The notes under the pieces are model-generated. The model ran no database searches. It was given only the letters and a program-made list of their open reading frames with translations, and had not been told where the DNA came from. The position numbers were made by a program, and so were the translations under genes. From Acidisoma sp. L85 (GTDB lineage: Bacteria > Pseudomonadota > Alphaproteobacteria > Acetobacterales > Acetobacteraceae), in NCBI RefSeq assembly GCF_009765865.1, contig NZ_LMUQ01000026.1, forward strand, positions 444,208 to 508,207: a stretch of 64,000 nucleotides of DNA, given 5' to 3'. This document shows, in pieces, positions 1-7,110 of this stretch (within the stretch, counting starts at the first letter, position 1; each line of letters starts with the position of its first letter).

Positions 1-325
1 TGCGCGCATAGGCGGTGACGACGCTGCGTAGCATGAAACGGCGGCGGTTGTCGGAAAGGACGCCGGCGAAATCCTGCACAAGCTTGCCGAAACCCTGCTC
101 CTGCAAGACGGCGCGCAGGGCTTTGGTGCCTTCAGAGGCGTCAATCAGCGGGTTGCCGAGGAATGTGCGGAAAGGGTCGCTCTCGTCGATGAGACGGCCG
201 AGAGCGTCCATCTCCTCCGTAGTGCGGTCGAGGGCACCCTGCTCCTGCGCCAAGTCATAGAGCGCGGCAGCGTAACGGCCAGCGAGTATCTGGCCCGATG
301 AAGTCGTGCTGGAGCCAGAGGCCAC
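1..325 (-). CDS. atpH: ATP synthase F1 delta subunit, N-terminal part (runs off the window)
   Basis: The delta subunit connects the F1 catalytic head to the peripheral stalk of the membrane ATP synthase. Read on the minus strand, about 108 codons are present. After a polar stretch comes GRYAAALYDLAQEQGALD, the conserved opening helix of delta/OSCP proteins. Further on are FLGNPLIDASEG and FAGVLSDNRRRFML, both characteristic of the helical N-terminal domain. The start is taken as GTG at 325-323 because GTAGGA, a Shine-Dalgarno-like match, sits just upstream and the subunit's usual N-terminus begins there. The C-terminal part and the rest of the atp operon (normally atpAGDC) would lie to the left of the window. 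In many alphaproteobacteria priA is close to atpH; here priA is about 8 kb away in the other orientation. Confidence 0.88.
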   Translation of the reverse strand, partial: MASGSSTTSSGQILAGRYAAALYDLAQEQGALDRTTEEMDALGRLIDESDPFRTFLGNPLIDASEGTKALRAVLQEQGFGKLVQDFAGVLSDNRRRFMLRSVVTAYAR

Positions 326-490
326 GTGTCCTACCCGCAATCTGTTGTCGAAACTTCCCCCGAATATTCTTAAGCGGAGGCCGTTCCTGCTGATTGTGCC
401 CGAGGGGCGGCACCTATCATAGGAGTTTCAGCGAAGCAACGGGAGTGGGCCGGGCAAACAGCTTTTGCGTCATCGTGTTAAGCCGACGGT

Positions 491-1891
491 TCAGCCCACG
501 CGAGCGACCTCCTCCGCGACAATGGCGGCCAAAGTAGCGGCCGCCTCCTCGATCCAATCGGGCTGAGAGGCCGCGAAGCTGAGGCGAAGATACGGGTCCG
601 AGGCTTCCGCCGGAAACCAGTGCTGCCCGGCGGAGACCAGCACATTCCTCCGCGCGGCCTCGGCCGCCACCGCCGCATCCGAGACGCCTGGCGGCAACCG
701 TAGCCAGAGGTGGAGACCGCCGGGCGGCTCGTTGACTGTCCCGAGACCGGGATGTCGCAACACGGCGGCGGCGAGTCTATCGCGCCTTCGCCGCAGTTCG
801 GCGCGCAGAACCCGCAAATGCCGCTCCCAGCTTGGTGAGGTGACGAGGTGCAGGGCGGTTTCCTGCATGATGCCGGGCACCGAGAAATCCTCGACTAGCC
901 GCGTCGCCCGCAACCGCTCCAGAGCCGCGCCACGCGCGCAGATCGCGCCGATCCGCAAGCCTGGGGCAGCGCATTTGGTCAGCGAGCGGACGTAGACGAC
1001 GTGGCCGTCATTCTCGGCCGGAGCCAGCGGCGGGGGCGGATCGCCGTCGAGGCCGAAATCCCGCGCCCAGTCGTCCTCGATCAGGAAAGCGCCGGCGCGG
1101 CGCACCACGGCCAGCACCTCGGCCCGGCGGGTGCGGGACAGCACGGCGCCGGTGGGATTGGCGTAGGTCGGCTGGCAGTAAAACAAACGGGCGCCGCTGC
1201 GGCGGAAGGCGTCCTCGAGCAGATCGGGCCGCACGCCATCCTCGTCCGTAGGCACGGGCACCAGCCGCAGACCCGCCGCCCGCGCGCCGACGATGGCGCC
1301 GCTATAGGTTGGGCTCTCGATCAGCAACGCGTCGCCGCTGCCCGCGAGGGCCCGAAAGGCGGCGGCATTGGCTGCCTGGGTGCCGGGGCAGATCGTCACC
1401 TCATGGGCGGAGAAACCGCTCGCCGCCGCGAACCAGGCGCGCAGGGCTTCCAGCCCCTCGATCGGCATGCGGCCCCAGACTCCGGGCCGCCGTAGCGCTC
1501 GCCCGGCCGCGATGGACAGCAGCGCTGTCGCCTGCAGTTCCTCCGGCAGATAGCCGAGGTTCAGCGGGCGCGTGCCGGGCCGCGGCATAACAAGGAGCGA
1601 GGACAAACCGTCGGTCACCACGCGGCCGGCACCGAGCGCCACGCTTTGCCAGCCGAGGTCAGCCGGTGGCGGGACTTTGGCCGGACCGCGCGCGAAGGTG
1701 CCCTGCCCCGGCCGCGCTTCGACCACGCCCTCACTGCTTAGCCGCTCGAGCGCGGCTTGAACCGTAACCGGACTGACATGCAAGTCACGCATGAGGTCGC
1801 GCACCGAGGGCAAGCGCGCACCTGGCGCCTCCGCACCCGCGAGGGCGCGAAGATGTTGTGTGACGGCATCGATGCTGTTATTCGTTTTCAT
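491..1891 (-). CDS. MocR/PdxR-type regulator (GntR HTH fused to fold-type I aminotransferase domain)
   Basis: This 466-residue protein has the standard MocR architecture and length. Residues ~5-70 form a GntR winged helix (LPSVRDLMRDLHVSPVTVQ, then GVVEARPGQGTFARG). Residues ~110-460 form a fold-type I PLP-dependent aminotransferase domain, with PGTQAANAAAFRAL, a YCQPTYANPTG substrate/cofactor loop and the PLP-lysine segment SLTKCAAPGLRIG. MocR proteins are usually transcription factors that sense PLP or an amino-compound adduct, and few are active aminotransferases. The target is often the divergent neighbour, which here encodes only a DUF1127 protein whose ATG overlaps this gene's ATG. That leaves almost no room for a conventional shared promoter if both starts are right, so this gene may start further downstream. 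The regulated pathway cannot be told from context. Confidence 0.85.
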   Translation of the reverse strand: MKTNNSIDAVTQHLRALAGAEAPGARLPSVRDLMRDLHVSPVTVQAALERLSSEGVVEARPGQGTFARGPAKVPPPADLGWQSVALGAGRVVTDGLSSLLVMPRPGTRPLNLGYLPEELQATALLSIAAGRALRRPGVWGRMPIEGLEALRAWFAAASGFSAHEVTICPGTQAANAAAFRALAGSGDALLIESPTYSGAIVGARAAGLRLVPVPTDEDGVRPDLLEDAFRRSGARLFYCQPTYANPTGAVLSRTRRAEVLAVVRRAGAFLIEDDWARDFGLDGDPPPPLAPAENDGHVVYVRSLTKCAAPGLRIGAICARGAALERLRATRLVEDFSVPGIMQETALHLVTSPSWERHLRVLRAELRRRRDRLAAAVLRHPGLGTVNEPPGGLHLWLRLPPGVSDAAVAAEAARRNVLVSAGQHWFPAEASDPYLRLSFAASQPDWIEEAAATLAAIVAEEVARVG

Positions 1892-2162
1892 GAAAATACA
1901 CAGTAACGCTACTCACTCTTCCCCGATAACGCAACAGGCCGGATTGGCGGCCCGCGTCAGGCCGCTGCGCCTCTTCCAGAGCCTGTGGCATGCGGTTTTG
2001 CGGGCCCGGCGCATCTCACGCGAGCGGGACGAGCTCACGGCGATGAGCGCCCATATGCTCGCCGATATCGGGGCCTCGCCGAACGATGCTCAGATGGAGG
2101 GCGCCCGGTCCTTCTGGGACACGCGGGAGCAGTTCGACCCCAGCCAGCTTCCGCGGGGATAG
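1890..2162 (+). CDS. DUF1127 (YjiS-like) small protein
   Basis: The ~90-residue product ends in a DUF1127 signature: an Arg-rich helix (RARRISRERDELTAMSAHML), then ADIGASPNDAQMEGARSFWD, matching the family's 'L..L.D..L.DIG' plus terminal '.FW' pattern. DUF1127 proteins are small and abundant in alphaproteobacteria. Some are involved in RNA-linked regulation of phosphate and carbon metabolism; none has a known enzymatic activity. The start is uncertain. The ATG at 1890 overlaps the start codon of the divergent MocR gene inside TCATGA, and a TTG near 1943 would give a shorter, more typical ~70-residue protein. The stop TAG is at 2160-2162. The next gene on the same strand begins 76 bp downstream. 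Confidence 0.7.
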   Translation: MKIHSNATHSSPITQQAGLAARVRPLRLFQSLWHAVLRARRISRERDELTAMSAHMLADIGASPNDAQMEGARSFWDTREQFDPSQLPRG

Positions 2163-2238
2163 AGCTTGGCGGTCCGGTGGCTTGTGCCGAGGCCGCCCGC
2201 GGAACAATGTCTCGCGCGTCGTAGCGAGGAGATAGGCC

Positions 2239-2934
2239 GTGGCGGCTTCGGAGACTGTATTGATCGTCGGTGCCGGTTCGGGGCTAAGCGCCTCACTGGC
2301 AAAACTTTGCGCCGCTGAGGGTATGAAGGTCGCCTTGGCGGCCCGCGATATCGAGAAGCTCAGGCCGCTGGCGGAGCAGACCGGTGCTGGGCTCCATCGC
2401 TGCGATGCCAGCGACGCGGCGGCGGTTTCGGCGCTCTTCGCTAAGCTCGACGATGATTCTGGCGCGCCCGACCTCGTGGTCTACAATGCGAGCGGCCGCT
2501 ATCGCGGAGCGATCGACACGCTTGAGGCCGAGAAGCTGGCGCAAGCCGTCACCGTTACGGCGTTGGGCGGTTTCTACGTCGCCCAGGCGGCGGCAATTCG
2601 CATGTTGGCACGGGGCAAGGGCAGCATCCTGCTCACCGGTGCTACGGCAAGCGTTAAGGGGTTGCCTGGATCGACGGCCTTCGCCATGGGCAAATTCGCA
2701 CTTCGCGGCATGGCGCAATGCCTGGCGCGGGAACTGGCGCCTCGCAACATTCACGTCGCGCATTTCATCATCGATGGCGGCATAGGAACCACCGGCGGCC
2801 GTACCGAGCTGACGGGCGAGGACAAATGGCTAGACCCTGACGCGATCGCCCGCGAATACCTCCATATCCATCGCCAGCATCGCAGTGCGTGGACTTGGGA
2901 AGTCGAGCTGCGGCCCTGGGTCGAGAGCTTCTAG
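2239..2934 (+). CDS. SDR-family oxidoreductase-like protein with Tyr-to-Phe change at the catalytic position
   Basis: This 231-residue Rossmann-fold protein has an N-terminal dinucleotide-binding loop (LIVGAGSGLSASLA) and a VVYNASG motif in place of NNAG. The catalytic region is TGATASVKGLPGSTAFAMGK. In a classical short-chain dehydrogenase the last part reads Y-x3-K; here Phe148 replaces Tyr and Lys152 is kept. A GIHVAH-like stretch (NIHVAHFIIDGGI) follows, typical of a distinct SDR subgroup with unknown substrates. The start is GTG at 2239 because GAGGAGAT lies 5-12 nt upstream; no ATG is available. The stop overlaps the stop of the convergent zur gene by 4 nt. The fold is clear; function and even redox activity are not. 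Confidence 0.8.
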   Translation: MAASETVLIVGAGSGLSASLAKLCAAEGMKVALAARDIEKLRPLAEQTGAGLHRCDASDAAAVSALFAKLDDDSGAPDLVVYNASGRYRGAIDTLEAEKLAQAVTVTALGGFYVAQAAAIRMLARGKGSILLTGATASVKGLPGSTAFAMGKFALRGMAQCLARELAPRNIHVAHFIIDGGIGTTGGRTELTGEDKWLDPDAIAREYLHIHRQHRSAWTWEVELRPWVESF

Positions 2935-3431
2935 GCGGCGCTGCCCACGGCCGTCACGCACGCGGCGCAGAGGCCCTCGGCCTCGACCGTCATGCCGGTG
3001 AGCGTGAAAGCGGCGCTCGCGGCGGCGGCAGCGAGCGCCTTGCCTATCGCTGGATCGCTGATTTCGATAGCTCGGCCACAGTTCTTGCAGATGAGGAATT
3101 GAACGCTGTGCAGCGCGTGGTCATCGTGATCATGCGGCTGCAGGGCGTGGGTGCATCCGATAAAGGCCGATAGCCGCTCGACCTTGTGGATGAGACCCTG
3201 GGCAAGTAGGAAGTCGAGCGCGCGATAGATGGTCGGTGGCGCGGCGGATTGCGCGCCTGCCTCTCGCATGCGGTCCAGCAGGTCGTAGGCGCCGAGAGGT
3301 TTGGGGCTCTCGAGGATGAGACCCAGGACCTGACGCCGCTGCTCAGTCAGCCGCGCCTGACGGCGGCCGCAGAAAGCCTCGGCCTCGCGCAGCAAAGACT
3401 CGGTCGGCGCGGAGAAGGCGGTTTCAGACAT
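2931..3431 (-). CDS. zur: Fur-family zinc uptake regulator Zur
   Basis: This 166-residue Fur-superfamily repressor has an N-terminal winged helix (RLTEQRRQVLGLILESPKPL, then APPTIYRALDFLLAQGLIHK) and a C-terminal metal-binding dimerisation domain. The structural zinc site shows as two CxxC pairs, CKNCG around residue 110 and the near-terminal LCAAC. The run LQPHDHDDHA supplies further His/Asp ligands. The Zur assignment, rather than Fur or PerR, rests on divergent transcription from a znuABC operon and on two 15-bp palindromes between the genes. Under zinc sufficiency the protein should repress znuABC, and probably itself, because one box overlaps its own predicted -10 element. Length and composition are ordinary for alphaproteobacterial Zur. 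Confidence 0.9.
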   Translation of the reverse strand: MSETAFSAPTESLLREAEAFCGRRQARLTEQRRQVLGLILESPKPLGAYDLLDRMREAGAQSAAPPTIYRALDFLLAQGLIHKVERLSAFIGCTHALQPHDHDDHALHSVQFLICKNCGRAIEISDPAIGKALAAAAASAAFTLTGMTVEAEGLCAACVTAVGSAA

Positions 3432-3436
3432 CGGTT

Positions 3437-3451
3437 TGTTATAATGTAACA
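3437..3451. promoter_or_regulatory. Zur-type operator, zur-proximal box
   Basis: TGTTATAATGTAACA is an almost perfect inverted repeat (TGTTA...TAACA) of the form bound by alphaproteobacterial Zur. It lies 6 bp upstream of the zur start codon and overlaps the predicted zur -10, so it should mediate autorepression. Confidence 0.72.
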
Positions 3452-3466
3452 GGGGACGATTTTCAA
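3438..3466 (-). promoter_or_regulatory. Predicted sigma-70 promoter of zur
   Basis: On the minus strand TTGAAA (plus 3461-3466) and TATAAC (plus 3438-3443) are separated by exactly 17 nt. Transcription would start at or within a few bases of the zur ATG at 3431, giving a leaderless or nearly leaderless mRNA. The -10 lies inside the Zur box. This is pattern recognition only. Confidence 0.5.
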
Positions 3467-3495
3467 TCAGACCCGGCTCGACGCGGCAGTTGGTA

Positions 3496-3510
3496 TGTTA
3501 TACCATAACA
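3496..3510. promoter_or_regulatory. Zur-type operator, znuA-proximal box
   Basis: TGTTATACCATAACA is a perfect inverted repeat (TGTTAT-ACC-ATAACA) ending 21 bp before the znuA ATG. It shares the TGTTAT/TAACA core with the box at 3437-3451; the two centres are 59 bp apart. It is the likely site of zinc-dependent repression of znuABC. Confidence 0.78.
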
Positions 3511-3531
3511 CTTAGTCAAGGAGACGGGACG

Positions 3532-4419
3532 ATGCGACACCAATGGATGGCGACCCTTTTTGTGGCGGGACTGGCATGTGCCGCGCTTCCCGCTTTCGCG
3601 CGAGCGAAGACCGTGGAAATCGTGGCGGGTGAGAATTTCTACGGCGACGTGGCCCAGCAGATCGCCGGCCCCGGCGCGCATGTCACCGCCATCCTGTCGA
3701 ATCCCGATACTGACCCGCATCTCTTCGAGGCCGATCCCTCGACGGCCCGGGCCATGGCGGGCGCTGATATCGTCATCGAGAATGGCGCGGATTACGATCC
3801 CTGGATGGCAAAGCTGTTGCAGGTCGGTGGCAGCAAAACGCAGGCTCTAATCGTCGTCTCCGAGCTGACCCATCGCCAGACCGGCGCCAATCCGCATCTC
3901 TGGTGGGATCCGGCAACGATGCCCGCGGTCGCCCGCGCGCTGACCGACGCGCTGGTCAAGGCCGACCCCGCCGGGAAAGCACAATATGAGCAGCGGCTGG
4001 CGACCTTCCTCGCCTCGCTGAAACCCGTGCACGACAAGATCGCTGCACTGCGCGCCCATTACGCCGGTGAGCCTGTGACGGCCACGGAGCCGGTTTTTGG
4101 CTATATGGCGGCCGCTATCGGCCTGCGGATGCGCAACGAACGCTTTCAGCTTGCGGTGATGAACGATACTGAACCGAGTGCGGCCGATACCGCCGCCTAT
4201 GAGACGGATCTCAAGGATCACCGCGTGCGCCTCTTCATCTATAACAGCCAGGCGAGCGACAGCGCGGCCGAACGCCTCCTCGGCATCGCCAAGGCCTCTG
4301 GCGTGCCGGTGATCGGCGTGACGGAGACGGAGCCCGTCGGTCCAAACTTCCAGACCTGGCAGCTCTCCACGCTCAATCGGCTGGGTGACGCGCTCGGCTC
4401 CGAAACCGCCGCGAAATGA
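3532..4419 (+). CDS. znuA: High-affinity zinc ABC transporter, periplasmic binding protein
   Basis: This cluster A-I metal-binding protein captures Zn2+ in the periplasm for ZnuBC. It has 295 residues including a signal peptide (MRHQWMATLFVAGLACAALP, then AFARA). The mature protein shows the expected ligand segments: PDTDPHLFEADPS (first His), GANPHLWWDP (second His), EPVFGYMAAAIGL and, near the end, VIGVTETEP. The usual His/Asp-rich loop of ZnuA is missing, so it resembles the short-loop proteins of some alphaproteobacteria. The ATG at 3532 is chosen because AAGGAGACGG lies just upstream and the signal peptide starts there; the frame stays open upstream to 3490 but through the Zur box. It overlaps znuC by 4 nt (ATGA). 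Zinc specificity is inferred from the adjacent zur. Confidence 0.9.
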   Translation: MRHQWMATLFVAGLACAALPAFARAKTVEIVAGENFYGDVAQQIAGPGAHVTAILSNPDTDPHLFEADPSTARAMAGADIVIENGADYDPWMAKLLQVGGSKTQALIVVSELTHRQTGANPHLWWDPATMPAVARALTDALVKADPAGKAQYEQRLATFLASLKPVHDKIAALRAHYAGEPVTATEPVFGYMAAAIGLRMRNERFQLAVMNDTEPSAADTAAYETDLKDHRVRLFIYNSQASDSAAERLLGIAKASGVPVIGVTETEPVGPNFQTWQLSTLNRLGDALGSETAAK

Positions 4420-5228
4420 GGGCTGCCGCGCCAGCGATCGATCTGGTCGGGGCGCGCCTCGAACTCGGCGGCCGGGCAATCCTCTCGGGTATCACGCTGA
4501 GCATCGGGGCGGAGGAGTTCATCGGCGTGCTCGGCCCCAACGGCGCTGGGAAAACGACGCTGATGCGCGCGATCCTCGGCCTCGTGCCTGCGGCGGCGGG
4601 AGAGATCCGGGTACTAGGCAGCCCGGCGCGTCGCGGCAATCCGGCGGTCGGCTACATGCCGCAGACCCGCAGCAATCCGGCGATCGGCCGTATCAGCGGG
4701 CGCGACTTCGTGGCGAGTGCCGCGGGTGGCCACCGCTGGGGCCTTCCGCTGCTCGGTGCCGAGGGGCGGCGGGAGGTGGCCCGCGTTCTCGATCTCGTCG
4801 ATGGAACCGGGCTGGCGGGGCGCCCGCTCTCCGAGATTTCAGGCGGCGAGCGGCAGCGGCTGTTGCTGGCGCAGGCGCTGCTCGGGCAGCCTCGGCTGCT
4901 GTTGCTGGACGAGCCGCTGATCAGCCTCGATCCGCATCACCAGCATGGCGTGGTGGCACTGGTGCGTCAGTTGCAGACAGAGCTTGGCATCGCGGTGCTG
5001 TTCAGCGCGCATGAACTCAACCCGCTGATGGGGGCGATGGACCGCGTGCTTTACCTCGGCAGCGGCCAGGCGGCGATTGGGCCGGTAGATGACGTCATCA
5101 CCGGGCCGATGCTGTCGCGGCTTTACGGCTCGCCGATCGAGGTAGCTCGCTTCGGGCACCGCATCTTTGTCATGGCGGCCGATGGCAGCGAGGCGGAGAT
5201 CGGCTGCCACCACCATGCGCACGGGTAG
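4416..5228 (+). CDS. znuC: Zinc ABC transporter, ATP-binding protein
   Basis: The ATPase subunit powers zinc import through ZnuB. It has 270 residues with all ABC motifs: Walker A GPNGAGKTTLMRAI (~residue 40), a Q-loop in GYMPQTRSNPA, the signature ISGGERQRLLLAQAL, Walker B RLLLLDEPLISLD and the switch histidine in FSAHELN. The C-terminal end is GCHHHAHG, a small histidine cluster that might bind or sense metal; several ZnuC proteins carry comparable His-rich tails. The gene overlaps znuA by 4 nt and is followed 30 bp later by znuB, so the three are probably co-transcribed under Zur control. Confidence 0.9.
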   Translation: MRAAAPAIDLVGARLELGGRAILSGITLSIGAEEFIGVLGPNGAGKTTLMRAILGLVPAAAGEIRVLGSPARRGNPAVGYMPQTRSNPAIGRISGRDFVASAAGGHRWGLPLLGAEGRREVARVLDLVDGTGLAGRPLSEISGGERQRLLLAQALLGQPRLLLLDEPLISLDPHHQHGVVALVRQLQTELGIAVLFSAHELNPLMGAMDRVLYLGSGQAAIGPVDDVITGPMLSRLYGSPIEVARFGHRIFVMAADGSEAEIGCHHHAHG

Positions 5229-5258
5229 CGGGGTGATGGGATCAGGAGGCGCCGCCCC

Positions 5259-6071
5259 ATGATCTCCCTCTTCGCCTTCGACTTCATGCGCCATGCCTTT
5301 CTGGCTTCGACGATCGTCGCGGTGCTCGCGGGTGCGGTCGGCGCATTCCTGGTGCTGCGCGGGCAGACTTTCGCCGGCCATGCGCTCTCGCATGTGGGTT
5401 TTGCCGGCGCGACCGGAGCTGTGCTGGTGGGTGTTTCGCCGCTGACCGGGCTGCTCGCCGTGACCGTGCTGGGCGGGATCGGCATGGGTGCGATGGGCGA
5501 GCGGATGCAGGGGCGCGACGTGGCGATCGGCCTGGTCCTGGCCTTATCGCTCGGCCTCGGACTGCTGTTCCTGCATTTCTACACGGCCTATGCCGCGCAG
5601 GCGACGGCGCTGCTGTTCGGCAATGTGCTTGGCGTCGATACGCACACACTCTGGCTGCTCCTTGCCTTGAGCCTGCTGAGCCTGCTCGCCTTGGCGCTGA
5701 TGGCGCGGCCGCTGCTGTTCGCCAGCCTGCAGCCGGAGCTGGCGGAAGCGCGCGGCGTCTCGCTGCGTCTCATGGCCGTGCTGTTCATGATCGTGGTTGC
5801 GGTCGCGACAGCGGAATGCGCGCAGATCGTGGGCGTGCTGCTGGTCTTCGCCCTGATGGTAGGGCCGCCGGCAACCGCGCAGCGGCTGACTGCGCGGTTC
5901 GGCCGAGGCGTGCTGCTCTCAGTGCTGATCGCGGTGGCGCAAGCCTGGGGCGGCCTGGTGCTCGCCTTCTACACCGACTGGCCGGTGAGTTTCTGGATCA
6001 CCGCGCTCGGCGCCTTGGCCTATGTGGCGGCGCATCTCGGTCAGGGACGGTGGCGAAGTAGTCACCCGTAG
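5259..6071 (+). CDS. znuB: Zinc ABC transporter, permease
   Basis: This 270-residue polytopic inner-membrane protein belongs to the ABC-3 family. It has about seven to eight hydrophobic segments, and the family's landmarks GQTFAGHALSHVGFAGATGA near residue 50 and ALMVGPPATAQRLT in the C-terminal third. It forms the channel through which ZnuA-delivered Zn2+ enters the cytoplasm. The gene is preceded by AGGAGGCG, a strong ribosome binding site, 30 bp after znuC, and ends 15 bp before the convergent ribF stop. No regulatory signal of its own is visible. Confidence 0.9.
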   Translation: MISLFAFDFMRHAFLASTIVAVLAGAVGAFLVLRGQTFAGHALSHVGFAGATGAVLVGVSPLTGLLAVTVLGGIGMGAMGERMQGRDVAIGLVLALSLGLGLLFLHFYTAYAAQATALLFGNVLGVDTHTLWLLLALSLLSLLALALMARPLLFASLQPELAEARGVSLRLMAVLFMIVVAVATAECAQIVGVLLVFALMVGPPATAQRLTARFGRGVLLSVLIAVAQAWGGLVLAFYTDWPVSFWITALGALAYVAAHLGQGRWRSSHP

Positions 6072-6086
6072 CGAGCGCGCTCGGCC

Positions 6087-7028
6087 TCAAGGCGAGGCGG
6101 AACCTTGCAGCAGCAGCCGGGCCGCTTGGGCATCCGCGGCGATTTGCGTTTTTAGGGCGTCGAGGCTGGGGAATTTCTGCTCGGCGCGCAGGAAGGCATG
6201 GACGCTGACGGTAAGCTCCAGGTCGTAGAGATCGCCGTCGAAATCGTAGAGATTGACCTCCAGTCGGCTCTCCGTCGTGTCGGCGACAGTCGGGCGGCGC
6301 CCGATATTGGCGACCCCGCCATAGTGACTGCCATCCGGCAACCGGACCGTCACGGCATAGACGCCGCGGGCGGGTTCAAGGTGGCGACCGAGCGGAACAT
6401 TGGCGGTCGGGAAGCCGATGGTGCGGCCGCGCTTGTCGCCATGGGTCACGACGCCCCGGATGCTCCAGGACCGGCCCAGCAGCGCATTCGCCCTTTCCGG
6501 ATAGCCGTCCTGCAGCAGCCGCCGGATGCGGGTGGAGGAGATCGGGCCAGAGAGATCGGAAAACGCTGGGGCGATCGAGAGGCCGATGCCGAGGGCCTCA
6601 GCCCGAGCCGCCAGGAAAGGCACGTCGCCGCCCCGGCGATGGCCGAAGGCGAAGTCGGCGCCGCAAACGAGGTGCTTCGCGCCGATCCGGTCATGCAGCA
6701 GCGCGCTCACGAAGTAATCCGCTGAATGCCGGCTGAATTCGGTGTCGAAGCGCAGTTCGAACAGCCAGGCAACGTGCAGACCGGCCAGGGCATCGGCTTT
6801 TTCGGCCAGGAGGGTCAAGCGGAAGGCAGGGTCTTCCGGCCGGAAGAATTCGCGCGGATGCGGCTCGAAGGTGAGCACGGCGAGCGGCGCATCCGGCCGC
6901 GCGGCATGGGCCGTCCGCAGCACCGCCGCGTGGCCGAGATGCACCCCGTCGAAATTGCCGAGCGCCACCGTGGCACCGCGCGCCTCGGGGGGCACGGGAT
7001 CGTCTGGACCGATTACGTGGAGAGTCAT
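6087..7028 (-). CDS. ribF: Bifunctional riboflavin kinase / FAD synthetase
   Basis: RibF phosphorylates riboflavin to FMN and adenylylates FMN to FAD in the cytoplasm. The 313-residue protein has the usual two-domain layout. The N-terminal nucleotidyltransferase domain contains VALGNFDGVHLGH (the HxGH-like motif) and later SSTRIRRLL. The C-terminal flavokinase domain contains GDKRGRTIGFPTANV and then VYAVTV and NIGRRPTV, followed by LEVNLYDFDGDLYD. Length and motif order match the family. The gene lies 82 bp downstream of xerC on the same strand, so they may share a transcript. No FMN riboswitch is visible upstream. Confidence 0.92.
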   Translation of the reverse strand: MTLHVIGPDDPVPPEARGATVALGNFDGVHLGHAAVLRTAHAARPDAPLAVLTFEPHPREFFRPEDPAFRLTLLAEKADALAGLHVAWLFELRFDTEFSRHSADYFVSALLHDRIGAKHLVCGADFAFGHRRGGDVPFLAARAEALGIGLSIAPAFSDLSGPISSTRIRRLLQDGYPERANALLGRSWSIRGVVTHGDKRGRTIGFPTANVPLGRHLEPARGVYAVTVRLPDGSHYGGVANIGRRPTVADTTESRLEVNLYDFDGDLYDLELTVSVHAFLRAEQKFPSLDALKTQIAADAQAARLLLQGSASP

Positions 7029-7110
7029 GCCGTTGTCTTATCAGGCGATGCCGAGACCAAGAAAGGCCGCCAGCGCCACATCGACGCGCCGCTTGGTTTG
7101 CGCGACAGCC

